Shown: positions 35,580 through 48,292 of the stretch, in pieces | Layout: every line of letters starts with the position of its first letter | Position numbering within the stretch: position 1 is the first letter of the stretch | DNA from: Doris montereyensis | Taxonomy: Eukaryota; Mollusca; Gastropoda; Nudibranchia; Dorididae | Length of the DNA: 64,000 nt | Direction: 5' to 3' | Assembly (NCBI GenBank): GCA_037039925.1 | Contig: JAXRKP010000358.1 | Coordinates: 152,501 to 216,500 of the forward strand | Translations under genes and position numbers: made by a program | The notes under the pieces: model-generated | The model's input: the letters and a program-made list of their open reading frames with translations, nothing else | Databases searched by the model: none | What the model was told of the DNA's origin: nothing

Positions 35580-35960
35580 TGGAACATGGGTCGTTTGAGC
35601 CAGAGGGAGCCTTTGAAATGGCGACACAGTCACTTACGGCATCAGCTAGCTTTGAGGTCAGTTGTGGGTCTTGCACCTGAATTCTTCGGCAATGGGGTGA
35701 ACCCCACGAATAACATTGGGTGAAAACAGGGGCCACCCTTTCAATCAATGCCGAAGCTCACTTAGCTCCCTCTGGAGAGCAGGTTTACTGTTGGTCATTG
35801 AGGGTTTTGTTGGATAACCCAACCATTGTTAGGCTGAGCTCCCAGGGAAAAAAACATTGGTTTGGCGGACGAGGGAAGCACACTGCCCAGGAGGCGCCTT
35901 GGAACCTCCCAACTCTTCAAGGATGCCATGATTGCTGCTCTCACTGTCTCACTCTCTTAA
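35580..35960. other. GC-richer segment with unidentified overlapping open frames
   Basis: Compared with neighbours, this 380-bp segment is clearly less AT-rich and has frames of 60-87 codons on both strands. One minus-strand frame (35566-35748) reads VQDPQLTSKLADAVSDCVAI, which has protein-like composition. No family recognised. It may be a decayed coding piece of a transposon or retrocopy. Confidence 0.25.
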
Positions 35961-36339
35961 ACTTCGTGATTTTTAGTGTGTAAGTAATGAAAAATTTACT
36001 TGATTCATACCGCTACAATACAAGTAGCAAATTGCTTCAGCAAGGAATTTGCTCATGGCAGTTTTCTAGAGTAGAACTGATGGCATGGTCCCGTTTGGAA
36101 TTCTTATGAGTAAGCAAGCCAATAAAGTGACTTCAGAACGATAAATAGAAACTATTTTAAAAGTTTAATAATACTGATGAGTTCGTTCAGATAAAGATGC
36201 TATACTGCATGACAATGTCTCACTACACATGAGTGGTAAAATATATTTATACTTAAGACCATCTGCAGCACAGCACAGCTCACTCATCCCATTCTGAATT
36301 ACCTCCAAGCAATAGAAAATGACATTAAACAATATTAAA

Positions 36340-36470
36340 TTTAAATCCCCATCGGAACAAAGGTGAGACAAATACAAAGAATAGACACTAAGATAGTAAG
36401 ACAGAAATAATCTTGGCCACGATGGGGATTGAACCCACGACTGCTGCGTCTGAACCCATCGCCTTTTCAT
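36340..36470 (-). mobile_element. tRNA-derived SINE fragment (box B intact)
   Basis: The minus strand reads CAGTCGTGGGTTCAATCCCC followed by ATCGTGGCC, with a clear pol III box B (GGTTCAATCC). Upstream box A is not recognisable, and no acceptor stem closes, so this is not a functional tRNA gene. The body continues AT-rich on the far side. Confidence 0.5.
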
Positions 36471-36594
36471 GAAAAGAAAGCGTGCTACAAGTGGAGACTA
36501 CTCTCCTTTACCCCTACGGTCCCCAAATAATAGTAACCTCTTTTTGCTTATCACTTTTTATTTTAAGTCAAAGGAATCAGAATTAAATTGGTAT

Positions 36595-36780
36595 TATTGT
36601 CACTGTCACTTACATAGGCAGGCGGATGCTGCTGGTTGGTCCTGCTCCTTTCCTTTCCATCTTTTACTTTTTACCTTTTATCTTGCTGCGCCCCTCTTAA
36701 TTCAGACTGAGATCACTATAATATAATTATATTTATATTAATTATAATAAATTATATGGTGAATGGGGTAAAAATAGTAA
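36595..36780 (+). repeat. Dispersed repeat family D1 copy
   Basis: Contains GGCGGATGCTGCTGGTTGGT, CTCCTTTCCTTTCCATC, TTATCTTGCTGCGCCCC, TTCAGACTGAGATCAC, a small AT insertion, then ATGGTGAATGGGGTAAAA. Confidence 0.7.
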
Positions 36781-36839
36781 AATTCAGTAAATCAAACAAA
36801 CACCTACATAGTTGAAATCAGAGATCAGCATTATGTTGT

Positions 36840-39150
36840 GTATTGTCATTAATGTCATTGTCACCACTACATAAAGTAAAAATCAAAGAGATCAGCATTA
36901 TATTGGTGGTGTGTGTTGGCATTGTCACCTACACTACATAAAGTAAAAATCAAAGAGATCAGCATTATATTGGTGGTGTGTGTTGGCATTGTCACCTACA
37001 CTACACAAAGTAAAAATCAAAGAGATCAGCATTATGTTGGTGGTGTGTGTTGGCATTGTCACCTACACTACACAAAGTAAAAATCAAAGAGATCAGCATT
37101 ATGTTGGTGGTGTGTGTTGGCATTGTCACCTACACTACACAAAGTAAAAATCAAAGAGATCAGCATTATGTTGGTGGTGTGTGTTGGCATTGTCACCTAC
37201 ACTACACAAAGTAAAAATCAAAGAGATCAGCAGTATGACAATTATGTTCGTGTTGTGTATCGTCATTGTCACTAATATCACCTACACTACAAAGTACAAA
37301 TCAAGCATTATGTTGTGTTGTGTATTGTTATTGTCCCTACACTACAAGTACAAAGCAAAGAGATCAGCATTATATTGGTGGTGTGTGTTGTCATTGTCAC
37401 CTACACTACACAAAGTAAAAAATCAAAGAGATCAGCATTATGTTGGTTGTGTGTATTGTCAATGTCACCTTCACTACACGAGGTAAAAATCAAAGGGATC
37501 AGCATTATGTTGGTTGTGTGTATTGTCACTACTACCTACATACTTAAAATCAAAGGGGTCAGCATTATGTTGGTTGTGTGTATTGTCACTACTACCTACA
37601 TACTTAAAATCAAAGGGGTCAGCATTATTATTATGTTGGTTGTGTGTATTGTCACTACTACCTACATAGTAAAAATCAAAGGGGTCAGCATTATTATGTT
37701 GGTGGTGTGTATTGTCACTACTACCTACATAGTTAAAATCAAAGGGGTCAGCATTATTATTATGTTGGTGGTGTGTATTGTCACCTACATACTTAAAATC
37801 AAAGGGTCAGCATTATTATTATGTTGGTTGTGTGTATTGTCACTACTACCTACATACTTAAAATCAAAGGGGTCAGCATTATTATTATGTTGGTTGTGTG
37901 TATTGTCACTACTACCTACATAGTAAAAATCAAAGGGATCAGCATTATTATTATGTTGGTTGTGTGTATTGTCACTACTACCTACATAGTTAAAATCAAA
38001 GGGGTCAGCATTATTATTATGTTGGTTGTGTGTATTGTCACTACTACCTACATAGTAAAAATCAAAGGGATCAGCATTATTATTATGTTGGTGGTGTGTA
38101 TTGTCACCTACATACTTAAAATCAAAGGGATCAGTATTATTATTATGTTGGTGGTGTGTATTGTCACCTACATAGTTAAAATCAAAGGGATCAGTATTAT
38201 TATTATGTTGGTGGTGTGTATTGTCACCTACATATTTAAAATCAAAGGGATCAGTATTGTTATTATGTTGGTGGTGTGTATTGTCACCTACATACTTAAA
38301 ATCAAAGGGATCAGTACATGTATTATATTGGCGTTGTGTATTGTCACTTTCACCTACAAAGTTAAAATCAAAGGGATCAGCATTATATTGGTGTTGTGTA
38401 TTGTCACTGTCACCTACATAGTTAAAAATATAATAAAATCAAAGGGATCCGCATTATATTGGTGTTGTGTATTGTCACTGTCACTTACTTAGTTAAAATC
38501 AAAGGGATCCGCATTATATTGTTATATTGGTGTTGTGTTTTGTCACTGTCACTTACATAGTTAAAATCAAAGGGATCCGCATTATATTGGTGTTGTGTTT
38601 TGTCACTGTCACTTACATAGTTAAAATCAAAGGGATCCGCATTATATTGGTGTTGTGTATTGTCACTGTCACTTACATAGTTAAAATCAAAGGGATCCGC
38701 ATTAGGTTGGTGTTGTGTATTGTCACTGTCACTTACATAGTTAAAATCAAAGGGATCCGCATTATATTGGTGTTGTGTATTGTCACTGTCACTAGTGTCA
38801 CCTACATAGGTAAAATCAAAGGGATCAGCATTAAGTTGGTGGTGTGTATTTTCAGTCACATACATAAGTAAAATCAAAGGGATCAGCATTATGTTGGTGG
38901 TGTATATTTTCACTGTCACCTACATAGGTAAAATCAAAGGGATCAGCATTAGGTTGGTGTTGGGTATTTTCACTGTCACCTACATAGTTAAAATCAAAGG
39001 GATCAGCATTAAGTTGGTGGTGTGTATTTTCAGTCACATACATAAGTAAAATCAAAGGGATCAGCATTAAGTTGGTGGTGTATATTTTCACTGTCACCTA
39101 CATAGTTAAAATCAAAGGGATCAGCATTCTGTTTGTGGTGTGTATTGTCA
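36840..39150. repeat. 60/66-bp minisatellite, about 36 copies
   Basis: Tandem units built from AAATCAAAGGGATCAGCATT, ATGTTGGTGGTGTGTATTGT and CACCTACATAGTTAA-like blocks. Units are 66 bp in the left third and 60-66 bp elsewhere. The difference is mostly extra ATT or ACT triplets. Because most units are multiples of three, long frames open on both strands (for example 37315-37923 and 37821-38492 on +, 38485-38919 on -). The same array being open in several frames argues against a protein. Confidence 0.95.
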
Positions 39151-39473
39151 CTCAACCTCAAACCAGCTGGATTTTGCAAAGGACAAGAATAAAGAAAGAC
39201 AAAACCAGTTCCATGCCAAGACTTACATCATTTTTTATTTTGATTTTCCTACAATGAGCTATTTTACCTTTTGATGCAGGGCTTAAAAACAACACACACA
39301 TACACAACCACACACACACACACACTAAACACATTCATTATTGTAATTTATTATTGTAATGTAATTGTATAGTAAGAGCACCAGGAGTACTAGTAGCACA
39401 CCTCACCACATTCTTGAACGGTGCCAATCAAAGGGATTAGCAAATGGCGATCATTAAATTATAGTAGAAGTGG

Positions 39474-39476
39474 TAG

Positions 39477-39505
<29 letters not shown>
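39474..39505. repeat. (AAT)n microsatellite
   Basis: About ten uninterrupted AAT triplets. Confidence 0.9.
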
Positions 39506-39508
<3 letters not shown>

Positions 39509-40312
39509 TCTGATGTATTGTTTTTCCTCAAACCTACGCCACAGTATCATCTGAAGAAAATAAATAATTTAGCTGTACAAAGGAGATGACGAAACATCAT
39601 CATGGCAAGGAATGCGAATTACAATACAAAGGTTTGTCATGTATTTGATCTCTCAAAACCAGTTAGAGTTATCATGAGCCACTCTACCCTATTTGAGAGT
39701 ATTTAGTATTAGCCACCACGTCTCGACCTCTTTGTAATAAAAGAATTCTCATCCTGTGAAGAAATGTTTGGCTCTCCTTAGCCAGTATTTATTAAGTGAC
39801 AATGTGAGAATGAGGTGGAAAGGGGGGGAAAAAAAAAAACAAACACCAACGAAACCAAAATCAATAATTACGTAAAATTTCACTGCCAACACATGTTTAC
39901 ATTCACATTCTCCTTGTTACAAGTGTGCTATAAGTATGAGCTAGTTACACTAGTTACAGTTACAGGATAGAACGTCATAGTAAGCACTAGGACTAGGATG
40001 GTTCCATCATGAACCCGTACCAGTGTTCAATCAATGTCGACTCCCACAATTTATCTAAAAAGCATCTATCAATTATCAATACTATCATTATCATCTAAAT
40101 CTAAGGTGAGAACTCAATGTTGTCAATGAGGAGGAAACCATCATCCCTCTCATGAGGAGAGTCAATTTTAAACCGAATGCAAGATGAATTAGTTTTTAAG
40201 AGAAAACCCATAGCCAATGCAAATTAGTAACTTCTTCCGAGAAAGCAACAAGATCCAATGATAAAATCACACTATCATCATCAGTACAGATAAGACAAGT
40301 ACGTTTTTTTCC

Positions 40313-40587
40313 ATATATCGACGGTGAAAATCGCAAATCGTATGTCTAAAATTAGTAACACCTTTTCCCCAGCTTTAAAAATATTAGTCTAGTTAGGATT
40401 TCGCAGCACAAGAGCCAATAAAAACCCATATAATAACCATATGAATATGAGCAATCTGTGTATCCCTATTGGGTCTAGATTTTGACACTTCACACCGTGT
40501 ATTGTATGTCTGGAAAAAGATTAAAATGTGCCGCATCTTTTTCTTTAAAATTGGACTTACACGGTTTGCGATTTTCAGTCGATATAT
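40313..40587. mobile_element. Short TIR element (MITE), copy 1
   Basis: The left end ATATATCGACGGTGAAAATC and the reversed right end ATATATCGACTGAAAATCGC align with one small gap, and both continue GCAAA. The interior CCATATAATAACCATATGAA, GAGCAATC and ATCCCTATTGGGTCTAG matches, in reverse complement, the element at 53935-54236. About 275 bp, no coding capacity. Confidence 0.75.
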
Positions 40588-43544
40588 TGTAATGTGAGTG
40601 CTAAGTCCACAGTAAAAACAAACATCTGTTACTATAGTATATAGAACAATTGATCGGTTGTATGGAAAAAAATACCTGTGGATTCTTTAACAGACTGACA
40701 TTGAGTGTAAGAAATATGCAAGACGTGAAGACAATTTTCAATGAAAAACTATAGTCAAAGTGTTCTTAAAAACATGTTTAAGGAAACTATTTTATATTCG
40801 ATTTGATACCCTTTCTTAAGTGAGGCAGTTGAAGGGAGACTTAAAATAAAATTAGACACACATGGCTTAAACCTTCCACCTATGATCAAAATGGGAACAT
40901 CATTTTACTAAAGTGCTTTAGTCTCAAGCCCTTTTCATAGTTATCAGTGCAGTGACTACTACTGCTAGTGCTATTGCTATTCGTATAATTTATAATTTTC
41001 TGAAAATAAATGTTATATTCATCATCAGATAATATTCTATAAATATACAGAATGTTCCTAGTTTAATATTCATCACTTTAATTTTAATTTAGTAAATAAT
41101 TCTCCGATCTGTGCCGTAATCATTTTTTGACATCACCTTTCCTGAACAAAGAGACTAAGAGATGGAAAAGACAAAGACTTCAAAGAGAGTTGCGAGAATG
41201 GAATACAGACACTTCAACCATACCATTACCAAAGAACCGCAAATTCCTTTCTATAATTTTAAAGGACAGCTTAGGTCAACTGTTCTCTTTTAATTTTAAT
41301 CACGTCTGCCCTTACTTAGGCTGAAGTTGAGCCATGCACCCAAATTCCTTACTTTGGCAAGCATTACCTCCATTCAATCGAGTCCCGTTTCCATACAACA
41401 ATCCTTGACGGTGTAGTATTAAATCAACAGCATGCATACAGATAACTATTTACATACACACAAGTTGAATCACATGTAAAAACATTTTTGAGCTAGCTGA
41501 AATCTTCATAAAAATGGTTGGACAATGTAAAAACTCCAGTAAAAACAGCAATTTAAAGAAAAAACAATTTGTGATTCAGACTACCGTACATTTTAACGTC
41601 TAGGAGGACAAATTAAGGATAGGAGTTAAGGCCTCTTAGTCTTAGTCTTACATGAACTATGTAATTAGGCAACTGAGAAAATCGTTTCCTCAAATGATTG
41701 GCATTGGATTAATACTTCATGTTCATTTGTGTGGCTCTTCTGCCTAAATAATTAAGTGAAGTAAAAAATATGTTACAACATTCTCAAAATTTCAAAACAT
41801 TTGATGAACCCCTTTTTCACTTTTCCTCTGCTGTCTCCTCTTCAAAAGAACAAATTCAGGGTGGATGGGTGGTAAAGAAAAAAGAAAATGTTGCAAAATT
41901 ACAAAAATTCATGCTCGCTAGTACATATGTAATAAAATGTTCCCATTGACATCCATTAAGGATAGACTGTCCGCATTAAGCAAAACACAAATAAATTCTT
42001 TTCAAGGTGACTTTTACATCCACTGTACTGCATGTTAACGCAATAAGCCAAAAGAAACACCTTTAAAAATGAAACTTTAAGAGGACTCATCTACTGTCGA
42101 AGAGGTAAAATTCTTGCCATAAAAAAGTCATGATAAAACGTCAGGCTAAATTAATTCCTCATGTAGTAGTAAATATAAAGAGATAAGAACGTTGAAAGAA
42201 AGCAGAAGCCATGACAGAACTGACAAAATTTAAGAAAAACAATCAAGTGCTAATAAATAAAACAAATTGAAGACAAAAAAAGCTTTAAAAAATATATTTA
42301 TATAAAAAAGAGCAACAACAAAAAAAGCGCCAGAAGTCACTATCCTATTACTATTACAAGTTTTTTTAAAAAGTTTTCAGTTAAAAAAAACCTAAACAAA
42401 TGATATAAAGTATGGGTAAGAATACAACATTGACAATAAACAGCCCTACTGAGTATTGAGATGTTTACTTAGCCATAGTCTTGATTTATCATAATGCCCA
42501 TGCAAACCTTTGTGTGTCATTTGTGCTATTACTATTACTATCACACAGCCGGGTAATATCATTTTGTTTAAAGTTAGAAATATGAATACTTTATCTTTTA
42601 TCAATGTTCTTCATTCTCCTTGTTAAGTGAGCCACTCGTCTCACTCTCAGTTTGGAAATGGACTTAAAATGAATTAAAAAACAAAACAAACTTCAAAACA
42701 GAACCAAAAGATATTTGAAAATTTCATAAATAATATACGCTTGATTGAAGGGAAGGAATAGAATTTAGCAAAGTTGTTTTGTTTACTTGTTTAGTTTTAC
42801 TGGATTTTTTCTTATTTTTTTTTTTATGCCTTTTGAAATTTGAGAGAGAAAAAATGATGATAATGTATAGCTTCATCCTGTTTTGAATTATTTCTTTTTA
42901 CCACATACAAATTTAAAATTAATAAAATCTGTAATTAAGATATGTTATAGTTATAGAATTCAACAATGAAATTTTTTATTGAATTTGCTTGCCATAATAC
43001 AGTCTCTTTGGTCATAAGTCTTTTGAATACAAAACGCATCTATATGTACAAGAGAAGGTGTCCCTGACAAACAGTAAGTACAGAGAACCACGGATACGTC
43101 CTCATAGCATTCTAGAATTCATCCTGGGCTTCATATTTTATTTAGTGAATTTTGTCTTGTCTTGACCTTTTGTACGTACTTCTACTGCAACTCAAACTTG
43201 ATACAACACAGCTTCGTTATTAGAATAGATTTTGCATGCAGCAATGAATATTAATAAATAAAAACTATTTCCTAATGTCGTCATTTTTTGACAGCAAGGA
43301 CACTGCTATTGTTTTCCTTTTTATGTGTGTACCAAGGCTCCTCTTCTCAATTAGTCTAACTTTGAAAGAAACTATCTACATTCTACAAAGCAGGGGTGAA
43401 ACTTCATAGACCATGAGGAAAACCTATGATAGCTTCAGTACAAATTGCAGAAGGGGAAACGTGTATATAAGTATAACCTATGGAGTCATTAATTACTTGC
43501 CGTAAGTGAGAAAGCTTGTTTCAAATGAAATCTACCTAATCCAC

Positions 43545-43690
43545 CCTAAGTGGGGATCTCAGAGTTAATCAAAGGAACAGCAAGATAAAAAACACGTGAA
43601 AGAGCGAAAGGAAAGGGGAGGACCCACCAGAACTGCCCGTATAATCCCACATCGTGATAAAATTAATCAGCAAACAGATCATATGACATT
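43545..43690 (-). repeat. Dispersed repeat family D1 copy (reverse)
   Basis: In reverse complement this shows the D1 order: CCTTTCCTTTCGCTCTTTCA, then TTATCTTGCTGTTCC, then CTGAGATCCCCACTTAGGGT. Its plus-strand left end is ATCCACCCTAAGTGGGGATC, an imperfect palindrome. Confidence 0.65.
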
Positions 43691-44068
43691 GACAACCAAC
43701 ATAGAGAAATGACAACAAGTGTTTGGTCTCTAATGCCTGTGGAGTAGCAAGAATGTGTAGTAATGGGGCAACAAAGAGAAAGTTTGAGCATTGACATTGA
43801 CAAACATTACCCAAACATGCGTAGTGACCTCAAGATTTTAGTTATGTTTCTACCTCGTTTTATGGGATTTTATTTTCTGTCCACCACAGGCAGGAATCTC
43901 ATCAGAGTAAATGACAAGGGGGACAACAACAAAAAAAGCATAAGATAAAAGCAAAATTTTATAGAATGAAAGTTAAGACAAGGACCAACGGAATACACCA
44001 CAACCCATGCACAGGTAAATGGGAACAGGGTTGGAACAGAAAAAGCTTAGGTTGCTGTTATTCTTTTT

Positions 44069-44071
<3 letters not shown>

Positions 44072-44146
<75 letters not shown>

Positions 44147-44147
44147 A
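44072..44147. repeat. (TA)n microsatellite
   Basis: About 75 bases of almost pure TA, self-complementary and likely to vary in length. Confidence 0.95.
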
Positions 44148-44400
44148 GAATTATTTCAGCATAAAATAACACGTTCAAAGCATCACAGATTTAAAAAAAA
44201 CAACAAAATTTTGCATTAGAAGCATACAATTACAACAAACATACACAAGACTCATTGAATCTTCCCAAAAACCAAAAAAAAAACAAAACCCAAAACGACA
44301 GAGATACCTCAGTCTAGGGCCTTGCATGAACTTAGCAATTCTGCTGGCTGGAAAACATTAACATGCAAAGCACTAGAGTCACACGGGATATTATATCATA

Positions 44401-44545
44401 CAGATTTATAAGAGCAAGGACAGATTTATAAGGAGCAAGGACAGATTTATAAGGAGCAAGGACAGATTTATAAGGAGCAAGGACAGATTTATAAGGAGCA
44501 AGGGCAGATTTATAAGGAGCAAGGACAGATTTATAAGGAGCAAGG
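44401..44545. repeat. 21-bp minisatellite, about 7 copies
   Basis: The unit ACAGATTTATAAGGAGCAAG plus one G is repeated about seven times with single substitutions. Its 21-bp period keeps the minus strand open as LAPYKSV repeats, a by-product of the period rather than evidence for a protein. Confidence 0.92.
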
Positions 44546-44639
44546 GCAATCTCAACACAGACTTGAAAGGGGTGATGGTAGTACATGACATGTGTTAGAT
44601 ACACTGTAACGTTTGTATTCTGTATATATATAAAAAGAA

Positions 44640-44935
44640 AGAAATTTCCTTCAAGGCCATTACGGCCCATAAAGTCGGAGCTCATCCCGGTTTCAATAGC
44701 GTGAAGCGCAACAGGTTGATAATAATTACCTCCTGGCAAGGATGCTAGTCTGATGCAGGTTTTTACTCTCAATCTAGTGCTTGTACCCATTTGCACCTGG
44801 GTAGAGTGGGGCAAATGCGTGTTACGTGTCTTTCCCGAGGAACACAATGTCAGACCAAGCTTTGCTAGGATTCGAACCCGGGATCTCAAGATCCCCAGTC
44901 CAGTAGCCTGACCGCTCGGCCACTGAAGTCACACA
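44640..44935 (-). mobile_element. tRNA-derived SINE, family S1 copy 1
   Basis: On the minus strand the element starts with a Ser/Leu-tRNA-like head: TGGCCGAGCGGTCAGG (box A, plus positions 44908-44923) and GGGTTCGAATCC (box B, about 44868-44879). The head is followed by a body shared with 57700-58052, including CAGGTGCAAATGGGTACAAG, GTCAGACTAGCATCC-like sequence, GTTGCGCTTCACGCTATTG and GGCCTTGAAGG. Box B is perfect, so this copy is relatively young or conserved. The open frame across it is incidental. Confidence 0.88.
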
Positions 44936-47900
44936 GAGTTTGTATTCTGGCCTAAACATAAATGCAAATAGCTGTACTTGCATCTGATTTTTATTGGAGA
45001 GAAATGTAGAGAAGGGTTCGAAGGAAATTTAAAGACTTTCTCTCCCTCCCCCCCCCATACATTAAATCAGTACATAATCAGAAAGTAGATAAGCTTTAAA
45101 AAAAAAAAAGAAAAGAAAGTAAAACAAACAAAGTTTCTGACTTGTAAGAACTTTCATGATAACCAGCAAGAAAGTTTTACTAAGAGCATGATCCAACCAT
45201 AGATTCAGTAAACAAATCATTGAAGCAACAAAGAAAAATAAAATTAACAAGATATTTCAATGTCATTCACACACAACAGTAAAAAGTAGCACGGGTGCCT
45301 CAGCTTGATGTCTTAAACTCATGCCATTCAATCCCTGAAATTATTTTTACTGTAAATTAAATATTTGACATTTAAGATCTACACACTAAATATCCATCTC
45401 AGACTTACTACACCAAATATGATCAGACACAATGTGAAACATGAAAGAGCAAATCTGCAAGAAAAATAAACATAGAAGAATCTAATTGTTCATGAAAGTT
45501 GGAAAATGAAAATGAACTTTTAAGATATTCAATAAATCTTTACCATGGCTATCAATCTGAAAGAGAATTTAAAAAATCAAAGTTTACAAGGATTGTGAAT
45601 CAAAACGTCTTGAGGTAAAAAAAAACATTTTTTTTAAATCAACGGAAAAAATAATAATAATAGCATACCAATCAGTCTAATTAGCAACCAAAGAATCAAA
45701 TTCTCACCTTGGATTGCACAGACTAATTTTTTTTCAGCTTTTACATTCGTGAGGCTAAAATTTATAACTAATTTCTCACTTTAATTATTTTTTCTATAGT
45801 GAGTCGAAATTTGAAAAAAACCTCAATCTAGCTGTGGGCAATTTTGTACAAAATGCATCTCTACAGTGTTTGACAAGTACTACTGTAGAATAGCCAGAGT
45901 CAAGCATTTCCACAACAATTTCTATTGACCTTTCTATGCAAAAAGCATTGCTAGAGTCGGAAACCTGGAAATGACTTCCCAGCATAGTTTTTTGTTTTTT
46001 AAAAAGTAAGAAGTAAAGAAGCAGGAGGAGGCATAAGACAGTTATGGGAACTCATCATCATTGTTATTATTATTCTCATGACCGTAATCATTTTCCTTTT
46101 AAAAATGTAACAATATGTGTAACCAGGATAAAATGTGTTTACAAGGACAGGAAAGAAAAATATATTGGTGATAAAAGCATCTGAAATAGGACGTAAATGA
46201 AAGAGAAAGTAAAACACCACCACATACAGAACTCTAGACACAAGTAACTCAAGATAAAACCCACGGAAATAATCTGTTTACCATACAATCACAGGAACAA
46301 TGGAATATATATAAGTATTTATCTATGTGAAAATATGTATAATAAAGTTGTCATCACAATGCTTTTCTTTTTTCTTCTGTTTTTTTGTTTTGTTATTATG
46401 ACACGGTCAAGTAACACAATAAAATAAATCCGTTTTCATCAACCATCAGACGACCCACTTGACAAATTATCTAAAGATATAACAACTTATCCTTGATTTT
46501 ATTTGCCCTAATTCGTGTTCTAAAAAACATGTGCTCGCGTATATTATTTGTTTCAACTGAAAGTAAGGGATGGTACACCTTTTTACGCGTAAGGAGAAAC
46601 GATTCACTACGCGGAAGTTCAAGAAGCAATTATAGACTAAACTACGAGTATATCAATTTTATTGTCTTACAGAGCAAATCTGTGTGAACCAAAGTTAATA
46701 TTGTCTCTGAATCAGATGATACAAGTGTATTACATTGCAAGCAACTTTCCTTCTAACAAAATGAGCAAAACTACAAGAAAGAACCACGAATGAATGATTC
46801 AGTTTTTTTAAATTGTTATTCCCCCCCTCCCCCCATATGAGCATCAATAAAAACAACATGAAAATTAAAATTGAAAACAAAAATGATTCGTTAACTTGAA
46901 ATCTGACACATTTCATGTCACATAAATATTTTTGTTGAGTAAAAAGGAAAATAAAAGAAAATTTCCAGTAATATCACAATAACTTAATATTATAATAATC
47001 TTCTGTAATAACCCATAGAAAATGTTCTTTTATCTGAAGAAAATAGAATTTTAACATACATCACATGCAACAGGGAAAAACATTTATGACACGTCAGGAG
47101 CCCACAAGATTAGATATTTTTTCATTAACAATAATAACAATATGGTTTCATAAGGTGTCTAGTTTTGTTTCAGTTCCTTGAAGGTGACTAAGTTTAAAAA
47201 CAACAAAAGAGAGAAAATTATTTATTATATCAATTACAAACACAAAGAAAGCCATTATAGTTTTTATCAATTTTGAATGCAAAATATACCATGAAAGACT
47301 TTGACAAAAGAGAGAAAAAATACTACAACATGAAGGAGTAAGGAGAGAAAAGTATCAACAACACTGGGTGAAGATAACTCCTGCCTATTAAAGAAAGAAA
47401 ATAATCATTGCACAGATATTAATAATAGTAATAGTAATAGGAAATAACCATACCCAGAAATATCTACTGAAATACAAGTATAAATTCTATTTAATCTTTA
47501 TGACGTTTTTAGGTCAGAATTCTTGACTATGTGAGCTCTGCAGCTTAAATTTTCAGTGAAATAAAAAGCAATAACATAAAACTTATCCCATTCTCCTATG
47601 TAGAAAGAGGAAAAAGGGGAACTAGATCAAAATACTAAGGACATCATTAATAAAATTAATTTAATTTTTTCAATTCTAAAAAAAAAAAGCCATTTGAAGA
47701 AAAATCATCTCCCTCAACCTTTTAAAAACTGCTTGCCATCTACATGAAATGTGAAGCCTGAAAAGTTCTATTATTAGTATTAAAGTGGTGACACAACCTT
47801 GAAATTCAGATACAAGCCACGCATTTTCTCTACTTCTCTGATATTAATAAGGCTAAGGTTTTATTAAGGCTAAAAACTTCACTGTGACGATATTTTTCAG

Positions 47901-48255
47901 CACACAAAAATGCAACCATAGTGCTGATCACTGAAATAGTGACTAGTGTCGTCAGCTGAAACAATTATCCAGTATAAATGTATTGATTGGAATGATTTGA
48001 TATCATTGAAACCAAAGTAAGCATATAAAACTCAACCCTCTATGTGAGGTGACATTTTCTCAATTAAGGAAAACAGATACAAGCTCAGCATAAAAGACCA
48101 ACAACAAAAATCACTTCTTTTTTTTTAAATTCTTCAAACCCAGACAATACTTATCAAAATACAAAACCAAATTAAAAACAATTTTTGAGGAAAATATCAA
48201 TCACATCACTCCTGGCAGTGTTAAATTCTACTCTTTGGAAAGGAGAAAAAAGTAT

Positions 48256-48257
48256 AC

Positions 48258-48291
<34 letters not shown>

Positions 48292-48292
48292 T
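48256..48292. repeat. (CT)n(CA)n microsatellite
   Basis: About 24 bases of CT followed by about 12 of CA. Confidence 0.9.

Larger units (their letters stand above)
28450..36835. other. Intergenic region downstream of SUV39H
   Basis: No gene recognised. The first part is the SUV39H 3' UTR. Several AATAAA motifs lie within 900 bp of the stop codon. The rest contains D1 and D2 repeat copies, a short TA tract at 31505-31560 and SINE remnants. The 35580-35960 stretch is richer in GC and has overlapping open frames I could not identify. Confidence 0.6.

Noticed and set aside
37315..38492. Two 200-residue hydrophobic proteins from the minisatellite
   Set aside because: The same array is open on the other strand too, the two frames differ, and the length is explained by triplet-multiple units.
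44332..44889. 185-residue minus-strand protein
   Set aside because: It is a SINE joined to a 21-bp minisatellite, not a gene.
44860..44935. Functional tRNA gene at the S1 SINE
   Set aside because: Boxes A and B are present, but the body continues as a repeated SINE and no clean acceptor stem is seen.
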